Counted from the stretch's first letter, positions 48,398 through 58,202 are shown. The stretch is DNA of 64,000 nt from Actinomycetes bacterium (GCA_021785695.1 JAJYEQ010000005.1:1-64000); one strand, 5' to 3'. Notes: a model not told the origin generated them from the letters alone. Numbers and translations: made by a program.

Positions 48398-49462
48398 TCA
48401 CGCCGAGCCGGCGGCCTCCACGGTCGATCCCGGCGCGAGGACCTGGAATGAGGCGACGCGCGCTCCCGGCGCGATGCGCACGTTGCGGGCCTCGACGGTC
48501 CCCACGCGCGCCCGGGCGCCCACCACGACGTCGCGCAGGTAGGCGTGGGGGCCCACGCGGGCGCCCGCGCCAATGCGCGTGCGGCCCCGCAGCACCGTGC
48601 CGGGCAGGATCGCGGCATCGGGCTCGAGCAGCACCGTGGCGTCCACGTGGGTGGTCGCCGGGTCCCAGATGTCGACACCGCGGCTGAGCCAGCCCTCGAC
48701 GATGCGCCGGCGCACCACGGCCTCGGCCAGCGCCAGCTGACGGCGGTCGTTCACCCCGGCCACGTCCTCGGCGTCCTCGAGCAGCACCGCCGCCGTCTCG
48801 TGCCCGCCCTCGTGGAGCACCGCGACCAGGTCGGTGAGGTAGTACTCCCCCTGGGCGTTGGCCCGGTCGATCCGCCGCAGCGCCGGCCACAAGACGCTGG
48901 CGCGCACGACCATGACGCCCGAGTTCACCTCGCGGATCGCGCGCTGGGCCTCGGTGGCGTCGGCCTCCTCGACGATGCGCGCGGGCTGCCCGTTCCGGGA
49001 CCGCTCGACGCGCCCGTACCCGTGGGGATCCTCGAGCTCCACCGTGAGCAGGCTCAGCGCGGCCGACGAGGCCTGGTGGGCGACCAGCAGCGCGCGGATG
49101 GTGGGACCTTCGAGCAGCGGCGTGTCGCCCGGCACGATCACGACGTCCCCGTCGTCGCCGACGATCTCGCTCAGGGCGGGGCGGGCCACCGCCACGGCGT
49201 GGCCCGTGCCCAGCTGCTGGTCCTGGTAGGCGAAGGCGACCTCGCGGCGCGCGGCCAGGTCGGCGGACAGCTCCTTTTCGACCCAGGCCGCCTGGTGGCC
49301 AACGACCACGACGGTGGCCGCGATCTCGGGGAGGGCCAGCGCCTCTAAGACGTAGGCGGCCAGCGGGCGCCCGCACAGCAGCTGGAGCGGCTTGGGCCGG
49401 GCCGAGCGCATGCGCGTCCCGGCCCCCGCAGCCAGGACCACCGCCGCTGTCGTTCGCTCCAC
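48398..49462 (-). CDS. glmU: GlmU-type UDP-GlcNAc pyrophosphorylase, short
   Basis: AAVVLAAGAGTRMRSARPKPLQLLCGRPL...LEQQLGTGHAVAVARPAL; ends after ~354 aa inside the hexapeptide-repeat region. Confidence 0.85.
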   Translation of the reverse strand: MERTTAAVVLAAGAGTRMRSARPKPLQLLCGRPLAAYVLEALALPEIAATVVVVGHQAAWVEKELSADLAARREVAFAYQDQQLGTGHAVAVARPALSEIVGDDGDVVIVPGDTPLLEGPTIRALLVAHQASSAALSLLTVELEDPHGYGRVERSRNGQPARIVEEADATEAQRAIREVNSGVMVVRASVLWPALRRIDRANAQGEYYLTDLVAVLHEGGHETAAVLLEDAEDVAGVNDRRQLALAEAVVRRRIVEGWLSRGVDIWDPATTHVDATVLLEPDAAILPGTVLRGRTRIGAGARVGPHAYLRDVVVGARARVGTVEARNVRIAPGARVASFQVLAPGSTVEAAGSA

Positions 49463-49510
49463 CCACCTCTCCTAGCACGCGGGGCGGGAGACTGGCCCGC
49501 CGTCACGCCT

Positions 49511-49528
49511 TATACCCAGGGGGGTATA
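49511..49528. promoter_or_regulatory. CsoR/CstR-type operator-like inverted repeat upstream of thioredoxin
   Basis: TATACCC-aggg-GGGTATA. Confidence 0.55.
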
Positions 49529-49560
49529 CTGGCACCACCAAGCCACGAGGAGGGAGCCCG

Positions 49561-49953
49561 ATGGCAACCGTGCAGCTGACCGCAGAGACCTTCGACGAGG
49601 TCGTCTCGTCCAACGACGTGGTGCTCATCGACTTCTGGGCCGCGTGGTGCGCCCCGTGCCGGATGTTCGCCCCAGTGTACGAGAAGTCCTCCGAGGCGCA
49701 CCCCGACATCGTCTTCGCCAAGGTCGACACCGAGGCCCAGCAGCAGCTGGCCGCGGCCTTCAACATCTTCTCCATCCCCACCCTGATGATCATCCGCGAG
49801 CAGGTCGTCCTGTACGCCGAGGCCGGAGCCCTGCCCGAGCGCGCCCTCGAGGACCTCATCTCCAAGGTGATGGCCCTGGACATGGCCGAGGTGCACGCCG
49901 AGGTCGCCAAGCAGCAGGCCGCCCAGAACGAGGCCGAAGGGGTCCAGGCCTAG
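49561..49953 (+). CDS. trxA: Thioredoxin
   Basis: LIDFWAAWCAPCRMFAPVYEKSSEAHPDIVFAKVDTEAQQQLAAAFNIFSIPTLMI; GAGGAGGG upstream. Confidence 0.95.
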   Translation: MATVQLTAETFDEVVSSNDVVLIDFWAAWCAPCRMFAPVYEKSSEAHPDIVFAKVDTEAQQQLAAAFNIFSIPTLMIIREQVVLYAEAGALPERALEDLISKVMALDMAEVHAEVAKQQAAQNEAEGVQA

Positions 49954-49969
49954 CGTCTACGATGCCTGC

Positions 49970-50863
49970 GTGAACCCGGGCGCGTACGACGAGTTCGCCT
50001 ACCTCCAAGAGAACCTCGACGAGTGGGGGCTGAGCGGACCGGTGCCGCCGGTGCGGCGCTGCTTCGTGGCCGTCGACGGCCTGCGCCAGCTCAGCGGCCT
50101 CCAGTTCGGCGACGGCGAGCCCACGGCGATCTTCCTGCACGGCGTGGGCCAGAACGCCCACACCTTCGACACGGTCGCCCTGGCCCTGCGCCACCCCCTG
50201 CTCGCGCTCGACCTGCCCGGTCACGGCCACTCCGACACCAGCCCCTTCGGTCCCGTCGCCATCGAGGACTACGCGAGCGACGTGATCGCCGCCTGGGAGG
50301 CGCTGGCCCCGGCGGGCCGGCACCTGGTCGGGATGTCGCTCGGGGGCCTGGTGGCCATCGCGGTCAGCGACCGGCGACCCGACCTCGTGGCCTCGCTCAC
50401 GCTCATCGACATCACGCCCGGCGTCACCCCCGAGAAGTCCCGCCACGTCACCGACTTCGTGAACGGGCCCGCCACCTTCGCCAGCTTCGAAGAGATCCTG
50501 GCGCGCACCGTCGAGCACAACCCGACGCGCTCGGAGAGCTCGCTGCGCCGGGGCATCCTCCACAACGCGATCCAGCGGCCCGACGGGTCGTGGGTATGGC
50601 GCCACCAGCGCCACCCCCGCGCCAGCGTCGTGGCCCCCGACGCCGGAGACCTCTGGGAGCGCCTGGCCCGCCTCACCATGCCCGTGACCCTGGTGCGGGC
50701 CCTGGGGCCCGGCTCGGTCGTCGACGACCAGGACGAGGCGCAGTTCCGGCACCTGCTGCCCCACGCGCGCGTCGTCGGGGTCCCCGGGTCAGGCCACGCG
50801 GTCCAGGGCGACGCCCCGGTGGCGCTGGCCGAGATCCTGGCGGCCGCCTGGACAGCACGCTGA
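49970..50863 (+). CDS. Alpha/beta hydrolase
   Basis: IFLHGVGQNAHTFD, LVGMSLGGLVAIAVS nucleophile elbow, VPGSGHAVQGDAPVALAEIL; GTG preceded by TACGAT-gcctgc. Confidence 0.88.
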   Translation: MNPGAYDEFAYLQENLDEWGLSGPVPPVRRCFVAVDGLRQLSGLQFGDGEPTAIFLHGVGQNAHTFDTVALALRHPLLALDLPGHGHSDTSPFGPVAIEDYASDVIAAWEALAPAGRHLVGMSLGGLVAIAVSDRRPDLVASLTLIDITPGVTPEKSRHVTDFVNGPATFASFEEILARTVEHNPTRSESSLRRGILHNAIQRPDGSWVWRHQRHPRASVVAPDAGDLWERLARLTMPVTLVRALGPGSVVDDQDEAQFRHLLPHARVVGVPGSGHAVQGDAPVALAEILAAAWTAR

Positions 50864-50877
50864 GGCCCGTCGAGGTG

Positions 50878-50950
50878 CTGGCGGGGGAGGGCTCGAACCT
50901 CCAACCTTCGGATCCAAAGTCCGCTGTTCTGCCAATTGAACTACCCGCCA
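50878..50950 (-). tRNA. tRNA-Gln(TTG)
   Basis: TGGCGGG/CCCGCCA acceptor, D-stem GTTC/GAAC, anticodon loop CTTTGGA, T-stem GGAGG/CCTCC, G73. Confidence 0.9.
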
Positions 50951-51026
50951 CTACAGTACGAACCGGTCTTCGGCGATTATTAGGCAATCCCCGGCGACCG
51001 CTTACACCGGACCACCACACTAGAGG

Positions 51027-51746
51027 GTGCTCGGTGCCGGAGGAGGTGGTGTGGGGCCAGTCCCGAACCCGTACGTGGCGATCGTCGACGACGACGCGGC
51101 CATCCGCACGGCCCTAGGACGCGCCTTGCGCATGGAGGACTACGACGTCGAGCTGTTCGAGGACGGCTCGTCGGCCCTGCGCGCGGTCCAGCTGCGCGCC
51201 CCCGACGTGATCGTCTTGGACCTGCAGCTGCCCGACATCGATGGGCTGGAGGTGTGCCGTCGCATCCGTCGCGCCGGTGACGCGACGCCGATCCTGATGC
51301 TCACGGCCCGCGACGCGGTCAACGACCGCGTCGCCGGGCTCGATGTGGGGGCCGACGACTACCTGGTCAAGCCCTTCGACCTGGCCGAGCTATTGGCGCG
51401 CCTGCGCGCCCTCCTGCGCCGCCACAGCCTGGCCGAGGGCGACGAGGCCGCCGTGCGCTTCGAGGACCTGACGCTGAACCCCCTGACCCGGGAGGTGACT
51501 CGGGGAGAGCGGACCATCTTGCTCACCAAGATCGAGTTCGACCTCCTGGAGCTGTTCATGCGCCACCCGCGCCAGGTGCTGACGCGCGACCAGATCCTGG
51601 ATCTGGTGTGGGGCTACACCTTCGACTCGGGAACCAACTCCCTGGCCGTCTACATCGGCTACCTGCGCCGCAAGCTCGAGGAGGGGGGCGAGCCCCGCCT
51701 CATCCAGACCATCCGCGGCGTGGGCTACGTGCTTCGCCTCTCGTGA
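51027..51746 (+). CDS. OmpR-family response regulator
   Basis: [37 protein letters not shown], winged-helix C-terminus. Exact start uncertain (51027-51072). Confidence 0.93.
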   Translation: MLGAGGGGVGPVPNPYVAIVDDDAAIRTALGRALRMEDYDVELFEDGSSALRAVQLRAPDVIVLDLQLPDIDGLEVCRRIRRAGDATPILMLTARDAVNDRVAGLDVGADDYLVKPFDLAELLARLRALLRRHSLAEGDEAAVRFEDLTLNPLTREVTRGERTILLTKIEFDLLELFMRHPRQVLTRDQILDLVWGYTFDSGTNSLAVYIGYLRRKLEEGGEPRLIQTIRGVGYVLRLS

Positions 51747-53119
51747 CCTTCCGCCTCCGCGTCATCACCGCGACGCTGGGCGTGGCGGCCGTCGCGGTGG
51801 TGCTGGGCAGCCTGGCCTCGTTCTGGACCACGCGCAACGCCATCATGCACGCGGTGGACCTGTCCCTGGTGCAGTCCTCCCAGTCGCCCTCCAGCCACCC
51901 GGTGGGCGACGAGAACCTGATCACCGGGGCCTACTTCGAGCTGGTGCTGGCCAACGGGAACACCGTGCCGAGCTCGAACGTGCCCATCGACGCCGAGATC
52001 TTGGCCCTCGCCCGGGGCCACGGCCACCAGGTGCTGCGCACGGTGAGCTTTGGCGGCCAGCCCTACCGCGAGCTCATCGTCCCCCTGCCGGCCAACTCGG
52101 TCGTCGACTGCGCCACCGGCCTGTGCCAGGTCAAGACCACGTCGGCCGAGCTGTTCGTGGTCAGCATCGCCGGCCAGGTGGGCGAGCTGCGCCACCTGGT
52201 TTGGACCCTGGTGCTCGTGGTGGCCGGCGGCTTGGCGGTGGCGCTAGGCCTCGGCCTGGCCATCGCGCGAGCGGCCCTCCACCCCCTGGAGAACGTGACC
52301 AACGAGGTCGAGACCGTCGCCCAGACCACCGACGTCAGCCGGCGCCTCGACGAGGGCGCCAACGACGAGCTCGGGCGCCTGCGCCGCGCCTTTAACCGGC
52401 TGATGGACTCGGTCGAGCGCAGCCAGTCCCTCCAGCGCCAGCTGGTGGCCGACGCCAGCCACGAGCTGCGCACTCCCCTGACCAGCCTGCGCACCAACGC
52501 TCAGGTGCTGCGCCGCGCGGGTGACCTGGGCACCGACGATCTCGACCAGCTCTCGGTCGACATCGTCACCCAGGTCGACGAGCTCGCCTCGCTGGTGCGG
52601 GACCTCGGAGAGCTCTCGCGCGGTGAGCGCTCCGAAGGCGCCGTCGTCCCCCTGCGCCTCGATGAGGTCGTCGACGAGTGCGTGGACACCGCCCGCACCT
52701 ACGCGCGCATCAAGGACGTGACCATCGAGATCACCTCGAGCCCCTCGTGGGTGCTCGGGCGCCGCGACCGGCTGGTGCGCGCGGTCAGCAATCTGCTGAC
52801 CAACGCCGTCAAGTTCGCTCCCCCGTCGGGACACATCGCCGTCACCTCGGCCGACGGCGCCGTCACCATCGCCGACTCGGGGCCCGGTGTCGACGAGGCG
52901 GACCGCCCCTACGTGTTCGACCGCTTCTGGCGCTCGCGCTCGGCGCGCGCCCTGCCCGGCTCGGGCCTGGGCCTGTCGATCGTGGCCCAGGTGGTCGAGG
53001 AGTTCGGCGGGACCGTCTCGGTCGACCGTGACGCCAACCTGGGTGGCGCCCGCTTCACCTTGCGCCTGCCCACCGTGGTCGACGTCAGCGGGCTCGAGGG
53101 ATTCTCGGAGAGTTCTTAG
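51743..53119 (+). CDS. HAMP-containing sensor histidine kinase
   Basis: [65 protein letters not shown] 51743. Confidence 0.93.
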   Translation: MTFRLRVITATLGVAAVAVVLGSLASFWTTRNAIMHAVDLSLVQSSQSPSSHPVGDENLITGAYFELVLANGNTVPSSNVPIDAEILALARGHGHQVLRTVSFGGQPYRELIVPLPANSVVDCATGLCQVKTTSAELFVVSIAGQVGELRHLVWTLVLVVAGGLAVALGLGLAIARAALHPLENVTNEVETVAQTTDVSRRLDEGANDELGRLRRAFNRLMDSVERSQSLQRQLVADASHELRTPLTSLRTNAQVLRRAGDLGTDDLDQLSVDIVTQVDELASLVRDLGELSRGERSEGAVVPLRLDEVVDECVDTARTYARIKDVTIEITSSPSWVLGRRDRLVRAVSNLLTNAVKFAPPSGHIAVTSADGAVTIADSGPGVDEADRPYVFDRFWRSRSARALPGSGLGLSIVAQVVEEFGGTVSVDRDANLGGARFTLRLPTVVDVSGLEGFSESS

Positions 53120-53155
53120 AAGGCCCCCAGACCTCGCTTAGCGCCACCTGGCACA

Positions 53156-53467
53156 GTGGGCCTGGACATGCGACACGACGCCCACTCCCCGCGCGAGCGC
53201 GACCGGCGCCAGACCCGCGCGCGGCGCGTGGCCCAGATGATCCTGCTGGGATCCGGGGTGGCCAGCGCTGCCTTCGTCGGCTACGCGGCCCGCAGCGCAC
53301 CGGTCGCCGCCCGGGCGACGGCGCCCTCGACCACCACGACGACACCGGCGGCGGGCACCACCCCGTCCTCCTCGAGCGCCGGCAGCTACCGTCCCCCGAC
53401 CACGGCGCCGGTGACCACCACGACCGTGTGCTACACCACGCCGTCGGGCTCGACGGTGTGCTACTGA
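53156..53467 (+). CDS. Small membrane-anchored/secreted Thr-Pro-rich protein
   Basis: Basic N-terminus, one TM, Thr/Ser/Pro tail ending VCYTTPSGSTVCY; between the TCS and apbE. Confidence 0.5.
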   Translation: MGLDMRHDAHSPRERDRRQTRARRVAQMILLGSGVASAAFVGYAARSAPVAARATAPSTTTTTPAAGTTPSSSSAGSYRPPTTAPVTTTTVCYTTPSGSTVCY

Positions 53468-53469
53468 GC

Positions 53470-54366
53470 ATGCGCTTCGCGGTGTGGGGCCTGACGGGCA
53501 CCCTCGAGGTCGAGGACGCGGCCAGCGGCCCGCAGGCCGAGCGCGTGCTGTGGCGCTGGCTCAGGGCCGTCGACGCGGCGTGCAACCGCTTCGATCCCGC
53601 GAGCGAGCTGCGCCGGCTCAACGCGTGCCCCGACGCCGACGTGCGGGTGTCGCCGGTGCTCGAGCAGGCCGTGGCGGTGGCCCTGGCGGCCGCGGCGGCC
53701 ACCGCCGGCGCCTGCGATCCCACCGTCGAGCCGGCCCTCGTCGCCCTGGGCTACGACGCCGACTTCGACGTCGTGGCCTCCCGCATCCCCCGGGCCGCCG
53801 CACCGGCGATCCCGGCGGCCGGGCCCGGGGCGGTGATCCTCGACCGTGAGCGCCACACCGTGCGCCTGGCCCCCGGCTGCCGTCTGGACCTGGGCGCCAC
53901 GGCCAAGGCCCTGACCTGCGACGTCGTGGCCGACGAGCTGGCTGCCCGGGGCGGTGCGCTGGTCGAGATCGGTGGGGACGTCGCGGTGCGCGGGCACGGC
54001 CCGACCGGCCCGTGGGTCGTGGGGGTCGACGACGGCGTGACCACACCGGACACGGCGCCGCGCGTCTTCGCCCACGGGGGCGGCATCGCCACCTCGTCGA
54101 CGGCGCTCCGGGCCTGGCGGCTCACCGGGGGCCGCGCCCACCACATCATCGACCCGCGCACCGGAGCCGCCGCCGCGGGTCCCTACGCCAGCGCCACCGT
54201 CGCCGCGCCCACGTGCTGGCAGGCCAACGCCTTCGCCACCGCCGCCCTGGTATGGGGGGCCGAGGCCCCGGCCCGCCTCGCGCAAGCCGGATGGGCGGCG
54301 CGCCTGGTGGGCGCCGAGGGCCAGGTCGAGCGGGTCGCGGGCTGGCCCGCGGAGGTGCCGGCGTGA
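53470..54366 (+). CDS. apbE: FAD:protein FMN transferase (ApbE)
   Basis: VDAACNRFDPASELRRLN, LDLGATAKALTCDVVADELAARGGALVEIGGDVAVRG, RAHHIIDPRTGAAA. Confidence 0.9.
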   Translation: MRFAVWGLTGTLEVEDAASGPQAERVLWRWLRAVDAACNRFDPASELRRLNACPDADVRVSPVLEQAVAVALAAAAATAGACDPTVEPALVALGYDADFDVVASRIPRAAAPAIPAAGPGAVILDRERHTVRLAPGCRLDLGATAKALTCDVVADELAARGGALVEIGGDVAVRGHGPTGPWVVGVDDGVTTPDTAPRVFAHGGGIATSSTALRAWRLTGGRAHHIIDPRTGAAAAGPYASATVAAPTCWQANAFATAALVWGAEAPARLAQAGWAARLVGAEGQVERVAGWPAEVPA

Positions 54367-54992
54367 CCGGGTTGACCTCGCCGTACCTGTGGTACACGAC
54401 CCGGGCGACCGGACTGGTGGCCCTGGCCCTGCTCACCGTGATGGTCTGCCTGGGGGTCCTGGTGGCCAACCGGGCCGGTGGCGCGCGCGTGGGACGCTTC
54501 GAGCTGGCCCAGATCCACCGCGCGGTCTCGGCGATCACCGTGGCGTTCCTGGCGATCCACGTGGTCACGACCGTCGCAGACAGCTTCGTGGCCACCGGGC
54601 CGCTGTCGATCGTCGTCCCGCTGACCTCGCCCTACCGGCGCGTCGGGGTCGGGCTGGGCGCGCTGGCCCTCGACCTCCTGGGCACCGTCTGGCTCTCCAG
54701 CCTGCTCCAGGCCCGCCTCTCCTACGGCGCGTGGCGCGCGATCCACTGGCTGGGCTGGCTGTGCTACCCCAGTGCCCTGGTCCACGCCCTGGCCACGGGC
54801 ACCGACGCGCGCCACGGCGTGGGCCTGGCGGTCGTCGTGGCCAGCCTGGCGTCGGTCGCGGGCGCGGCCCTGTGGCGCGTCACGGCCCGCCCCGACCGCG
54901 CGGCGGGCCGCACCGCGTTCTCCCCGCCCAGCCGGCCGGAACCCCGGCGGCCCGGGGAGCCACCCGAGGTCGGGAGCCGGACCCGTGGCTGA
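54363..54992 (+). CDS. Ferric-reductase-like transmembrane cytochrome b protein
   Basis: Multi-TM with two His pairs, IHRAVSAITVAFLAIH and IHWLGWLCYPSALVH. Confidence 0.75.
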   Translation: MTGLTSPYLWYTTRATGLVALALLTVMVCLGVLVANRAGGARVGRFELAQIHRAVSAITVAFLAIHVVTTVADSFVATGPLSIVVPLTSPYRRVGVGLGALALDLLGTVWLSSLLQARLSYGAWRAIHWLGWLCYPSALVHALATGTDARHGVGLAVVVASLASVAGAALWRVTARPDRAAGRTAFSPPSRPEPRRPGEPPEVGSRTRG

Positions 54993-56256
54993 CGCGCGAT
55001 CGTTGCCGCGCCTGCTCACCGGCGTGCCGGGCCACCCGGCCAGCCTGGTCGAGCACCGGGCCCGCTACGGGGCAGCGTCCCCGGGGCCCGGCCTGCTCGA
55101 CCAGCTCGAGGCGGCTGGGCTGACCGGGCGTGGCGGGGCGGCGTTCCCGACCGCGCGCAAGGCGGCCGTCGTGCGCGCCCAGCGCGGCCATACCAAGGTC
55201 CTGGTCGTCAACGCCATGGAGGGCGAGCCAGCCGCCCACAAGGACCGCACCCTGCTGGCCACCAACCCGCACCTGGTCCTCGACGGCGCGACCGCCCTGG
55301 CGCGGGCGATCGGTGCGACCCGCGTGGCGGTCGCCGTGGCCCGCGACGAGCAAGCGACGGTGCGCACGGTGCGCCACGCGCTCAGCGAGCGCGATCGCGA
55401 GGACCGCGGCCTGGCCCTGGAGCTGCACACGCCGCCGTGGCGCTACGTGGCCGGCGAGGAGTCGGCGCTGGTGCACTGGCTCAACGACCACCAGGCCCTG
55501 CCCCAGTACCGGCCGAGCCGGCCGAGCATCCTGCGCGTCGCGGGCGCACCGGCGCTGGTCGACAACGCCGAGACCTGCGCCCACGTCGCCCTGATCGCCC
55601 GCCACGGCGCGGCGTGGTTCCGCGCGCTGGGCACCGAGGCGAGCCCCGGCACCACGCTGGTGTCGGTCACCGGGGCCGTGGCGCGCCCCACCGTCGTCGA
55701 GCTGGCCCTGGGCACGCCGCTGCGCGCGGCCCTGCGGGCCGCCGGTGCGGACCTGGCGCCCCAGGCGGTCCTCCTCGGGGGCTACGGCGGGACCTGGCTC
55801 GCCGCCTCCCACCTGGACGCACCCCTGGCCAACGAGGCCCTCCACCCCCTCGGGGCCAGCGTGGGCGCCGGCGTGATCGTGGTCCTGCCGGCCGACGCGT
55901 GCGGCCTGCGCGAGACGCTGCGCATCACGCGCTGGATGGCCCACGAGAGCGCCCGTCAATGCGGGCCCTGCGCCTTCGGCCTGCCCGCGCTGGCCCTCGA
56001 CCTGCAGGCGATCGTGGCCGCGGGACCCGACGCGCCCGTGGCCGCGCAGCGGCTCGCCCAGCGCGCGGACGTCATCGCGGGGCGCGGCGCCTGCCGGCAC
56101 CCCGACGGCGTGGTCCGCCTGGTGCGCTCGGCGCTCGACGTCTTCGCCGCCCACCTGGACGCCCACCGGCGCGGACGGCCCTGCGCCGCCCGGGCGCGCC
56201 GCCCGGTCGTCGCGGTGCCCGAGCTGGAGCCCGAGGAGGACCTGGTATGGCAGTGA
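54985..56256 (+). CDS. NuoF-like NADH-binding flavoprotein with Fe-S binding region
   Basis: GLTGRGGAAFPTARKAAVV, VNAMEGEPAAHKDRTLL, YVAGEESALVHW, ARQCGPCAFG; GTG 54985. Confidence 0.85.
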   Translation: MADARSLPRLLTGVPGHPASLVEHRARYGAASPGPGLLDQLEAAGLTGRGGAAFPTARKAAVVRAQRGHTKVLVVNAMEGEPAAHKDRTLLATNPHLVLDGATALARAIGATRVAVAVARDEQATVRTVRHALSERDREDRGLALELHTPPWRYVAGEESALVHWLNDHQALPQYRPSRPSILRVAGAPALVDNAETCAHVALIARHGAAWFRALGTEASPGTTLVSVTGAVARPTVVELALGTPLRAALRAAGADLAPQAVLLGGYGGTWLAASHLDAPLANEALHPLGASVGAGVIVVLPADACGLRETLRITRWMAHESARQCGPCAFGLPALALDLQAIVAAGPDAPVAAQRLAQRADVIAGRGACRHPDGVVRLVRSALDVFAAHLDAHRRGRPCAARARRPVVAVPELEPEEDLVWQ

Positions 56257-56519
56257 GATCGCGCACCGACACCTTCGTCCTGCTCGTGGACCCGATCCAG
56301 TGTGACGGCTACGGCCACTGCGCCGAGCTGGCCCCCGAGCTCGTCCACCTGGACGAGTGGGGCTACCCGATCCTGGCGACGACCCCCACGCCCCTGGCGG
56401 CGCGCGCCGTGCGCGAGTCGGCGCGCCTGGCCGTGCGCGACTGCCCGCGGCGCGCCCTGCGCGTCGAGCGGCACCCCGGGGCCCCGGTCTCGTCGCGGTC
56501 CGGCCGCCGAAGCGAGTAG
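56247..56519 (+). CDS. Small ferredoxin, [3Fe-4S]-like (CX5C...CP)
   Basis: IQCDGYGHCAELAPELVHLDEWGYPI...AVRDCPRRALRVE. Confidence 0.82.
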   Translation: MAVRSRTDTFVLLVDPIQCDGYGHCAELAPELVHLDEWGYPILATTPTPLAARAVRESARLAVRDCPRRALRVERHPGAPVSSRSGRRSE

Positions 56520-56532
56520 TGTTCTACAGGCC

Positions 56533-56634
56533 ATGGGATCTCTCATCAAGAAGCGCCGCAAGCGCATGCGCAAGAAGAAGCACAAGAAGATGCTCAAGCG
56601 GACGCGCTTCCAGCGCCGCGCGGCGGGCAAGTAG
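56533..56634 (+). CDS. AURKAIP1/COX24-domain protein (bS22-like ribosomal protein)
   Basis: 33 aa MGSLIKKRRKRMRKKKHKKMLKRTRFQRRAAGK. Confidence 0.93.
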   Translation: MGSLIKKRRKRMRKKKHKKMLKRTRFQRRAAGK

Positions 56635-56641
56635 TCGCGCC

Positions 56642-57379
56642 TCAGCGCGCCGTCGCCGTCGTCACCACCCGCACCGGCCCCGCCGGCCCCGTCAGCACCT
56701 CGGGGGACTCGAGGCGCCCCTCCACGTAGAGCGTCGATCCGGACCCGGCGAGGTGCACCGGGCCGTAGCGGGCGCGCAGCCAGTCCAGCGTCGCCGCCAG
56801 GCGCGGCTCGACCCGGCGGGCCGGCTCCTCGAGGTGATTGCGCCCCCGGGGGCGCCAGCCGGCAGCCACCATCTCGTCGAAGGCCTGGTAGCACGCCGGG
56901 GTCGATACCGTGAAGTCCGGCAGCAGCAGCGTGACCTCCCGCTCGACCCAGGGCAGCGGGGTCAGCTCCTCCCCGATCCCCTGGACCAGAGCCCGGCCGC
57001 CCATCTGGCAGAACGGCACGTCGGCCCCGAGCGCCAGTGCGGTCACCGGGTCCACGCCCCCGGCCCAGCGCAGGATCGCGGCCGCATCGGCGCTGCCGCC
57101 CCCCAGCCCTCCGCCGACGGGGATCTGCTTGTCGACCGTGACGCCCGCGGCGCGAGCGACCAGTGCCAGCGCGCGCCCGACCAGCTCGCCGGGACCCCGC
57201 TCCACCGACGCCCCGTAGGGGCCCGTGAAGCGCACGCCCGTGCCGCCCTCGTCGATCCGCAGCTCGTCGCGCAGGCCCAGGGTCACCATCTCGGCGTGCA
57301 GCAGGTGGTAGCCGTCAGCGCGGCGAGCGCGAACCTCCAGGCTCCAGGTCAGCTTGGCCGGTGCCTCCAGGCTCGTCAC
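56642..57379 (-). CDS. ispE: 4-(cytidine 5'-diphospho)-2-C-methyl-D-erythritol kinase
   Basis: APAKLTWSLEVRARRADGYHLLHAEMVTL, IPVGGGLGGGSADAAAIL, GADVPFCQMGGRALVQGIGEELTPL. Confidence 0.92.
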   Translation of the reverse strand: MTSLEAPAKLTWSLEVRARRADGYHLLHAEMVTLGLRDELRIDEGGTGVRFTGPYGASVERGPGELVGRALALVARAAGVTVDKQIPVGGGLGGGSADAAAILRWAGGVDPVTALALGADVPFCQMGGRALVQGIGEELTPLPWVEREVTLLLPDFTVSTPACYQAFDEMVAAGWRPRGRNHLEEPARRVEPRLAATLDWLRARYGPVHLAGSGSTLYVEGRLESPEVLTGPAGPVRVVTTATAR

Positions 57380-58191
57380 CGGGCCGACGCTAGCCGGGCG
57401 AACTCCTCGAGCCCGAGCTGCTCGGGCCGCGCCGTGGGGTCGACCCCGGCCCGGTCGAAGACCGCCGGATCCGACCAGTCGGCGAGCGAGCGCCGCAGCA
57501 TCTTGCGCCGGTGCGCGAAGGCCCGACGCACGACGTCGAAGAGGTCCGCCTCGCTGACGCGCGCCGGGTCGATGCGCACCGCCGCCCGGCGCTCCAGGGC
57601 CACCAGGACCGACTCGACGCGTGGGCGCGGCAGGAAGACGGTCGCGGGCACGTGGCCAGCCAGGCGCGCATCGGCGAAGTAGGCCACGCGCAGCGACACG
57701 CCCCCGTAGGCCGCATCGCCCGGCACCGCGACCCAGCGCTCGCCCACCTCGCGCTGGACCATGACGAAGAGCCGGCGCACCACGGGCTGGGTCTCGAGCA
57801 GCCGCAGCACCAGGGGGGTCGCGACGTTGTAGGGCAGGTTGGCCACGACCACGCACGGGCGCCCCCCGGTGAGCGCGGCGAAGTCCAGCGTGGTGGCGTC
57901 CCCCCCGTGGACCGCCACGCCGTGGGGCTCGACGACGGCCCGCAGCGGGGTCAGGAGATGGCGATCGACCTCGACGGCCACGACCTGGGCGCCCGTCTCG
58001 ACCAGCGCGAGCGTCAGCGACCCGAGGCCGGCACCGATCTCGACCACCAGGTCGCCCCCGCCCACCTGGGCCAGGCGCGCGATGCGGCGCACGGTGTTGG
58101 GGTCGACCACGAAGTTCTGGCCCAGGGCGCGCGACGGGTGCAGGTCGTGGTCGCGCAGCAGGGCGCTCAAGGTGGCGCGGGTGTGGGTCAC
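57376..58191 (-). CDS. rsmA: 16S rRNA (adenine1518-N6/1519-N6)-dimethyltransferase
   Basis: LGQNFVVDPNTVRRIARLA, LVVEIGAGLGSLTLAL, VVANLPYNVATPLVLRLL. Confidence 0.95.
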   Translation of the reverse strand: MTHTRATLSALLRDHDLHPSRALGQNFVVDPNTVRRIARLAQVGGGDLVVEIGAGLGSLTLALVETGAQVVAVEVDRHLLTPLRAVVEPHGVAVHGGDATTLDFAALTGGRPCVVVANLPYNVATPLVLRLLETQPVVRRLFVMVQREVGERWVAVPGDAAYGGVSLRVAYFADARLAGHVPATVFLPRPRVESVLVALERRAAVRIDPARVSEADLFDVVRRAFAHRRKMLRRSLADWSDPAVFDRAGVDPTARPEQLGLEEFARLASAR

Positions 58192-58202
58192 GCCTTAGGT
58201 CG

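Noticed and set aside
53156-53467. The small Thr-rich protein as the missing FMN-binding partner of ApbE
   Set aside because: No FMN_bind domain and no (S/T)GA(S/T) flavinylation motif; ends with VCYTTPSGSTVCY.
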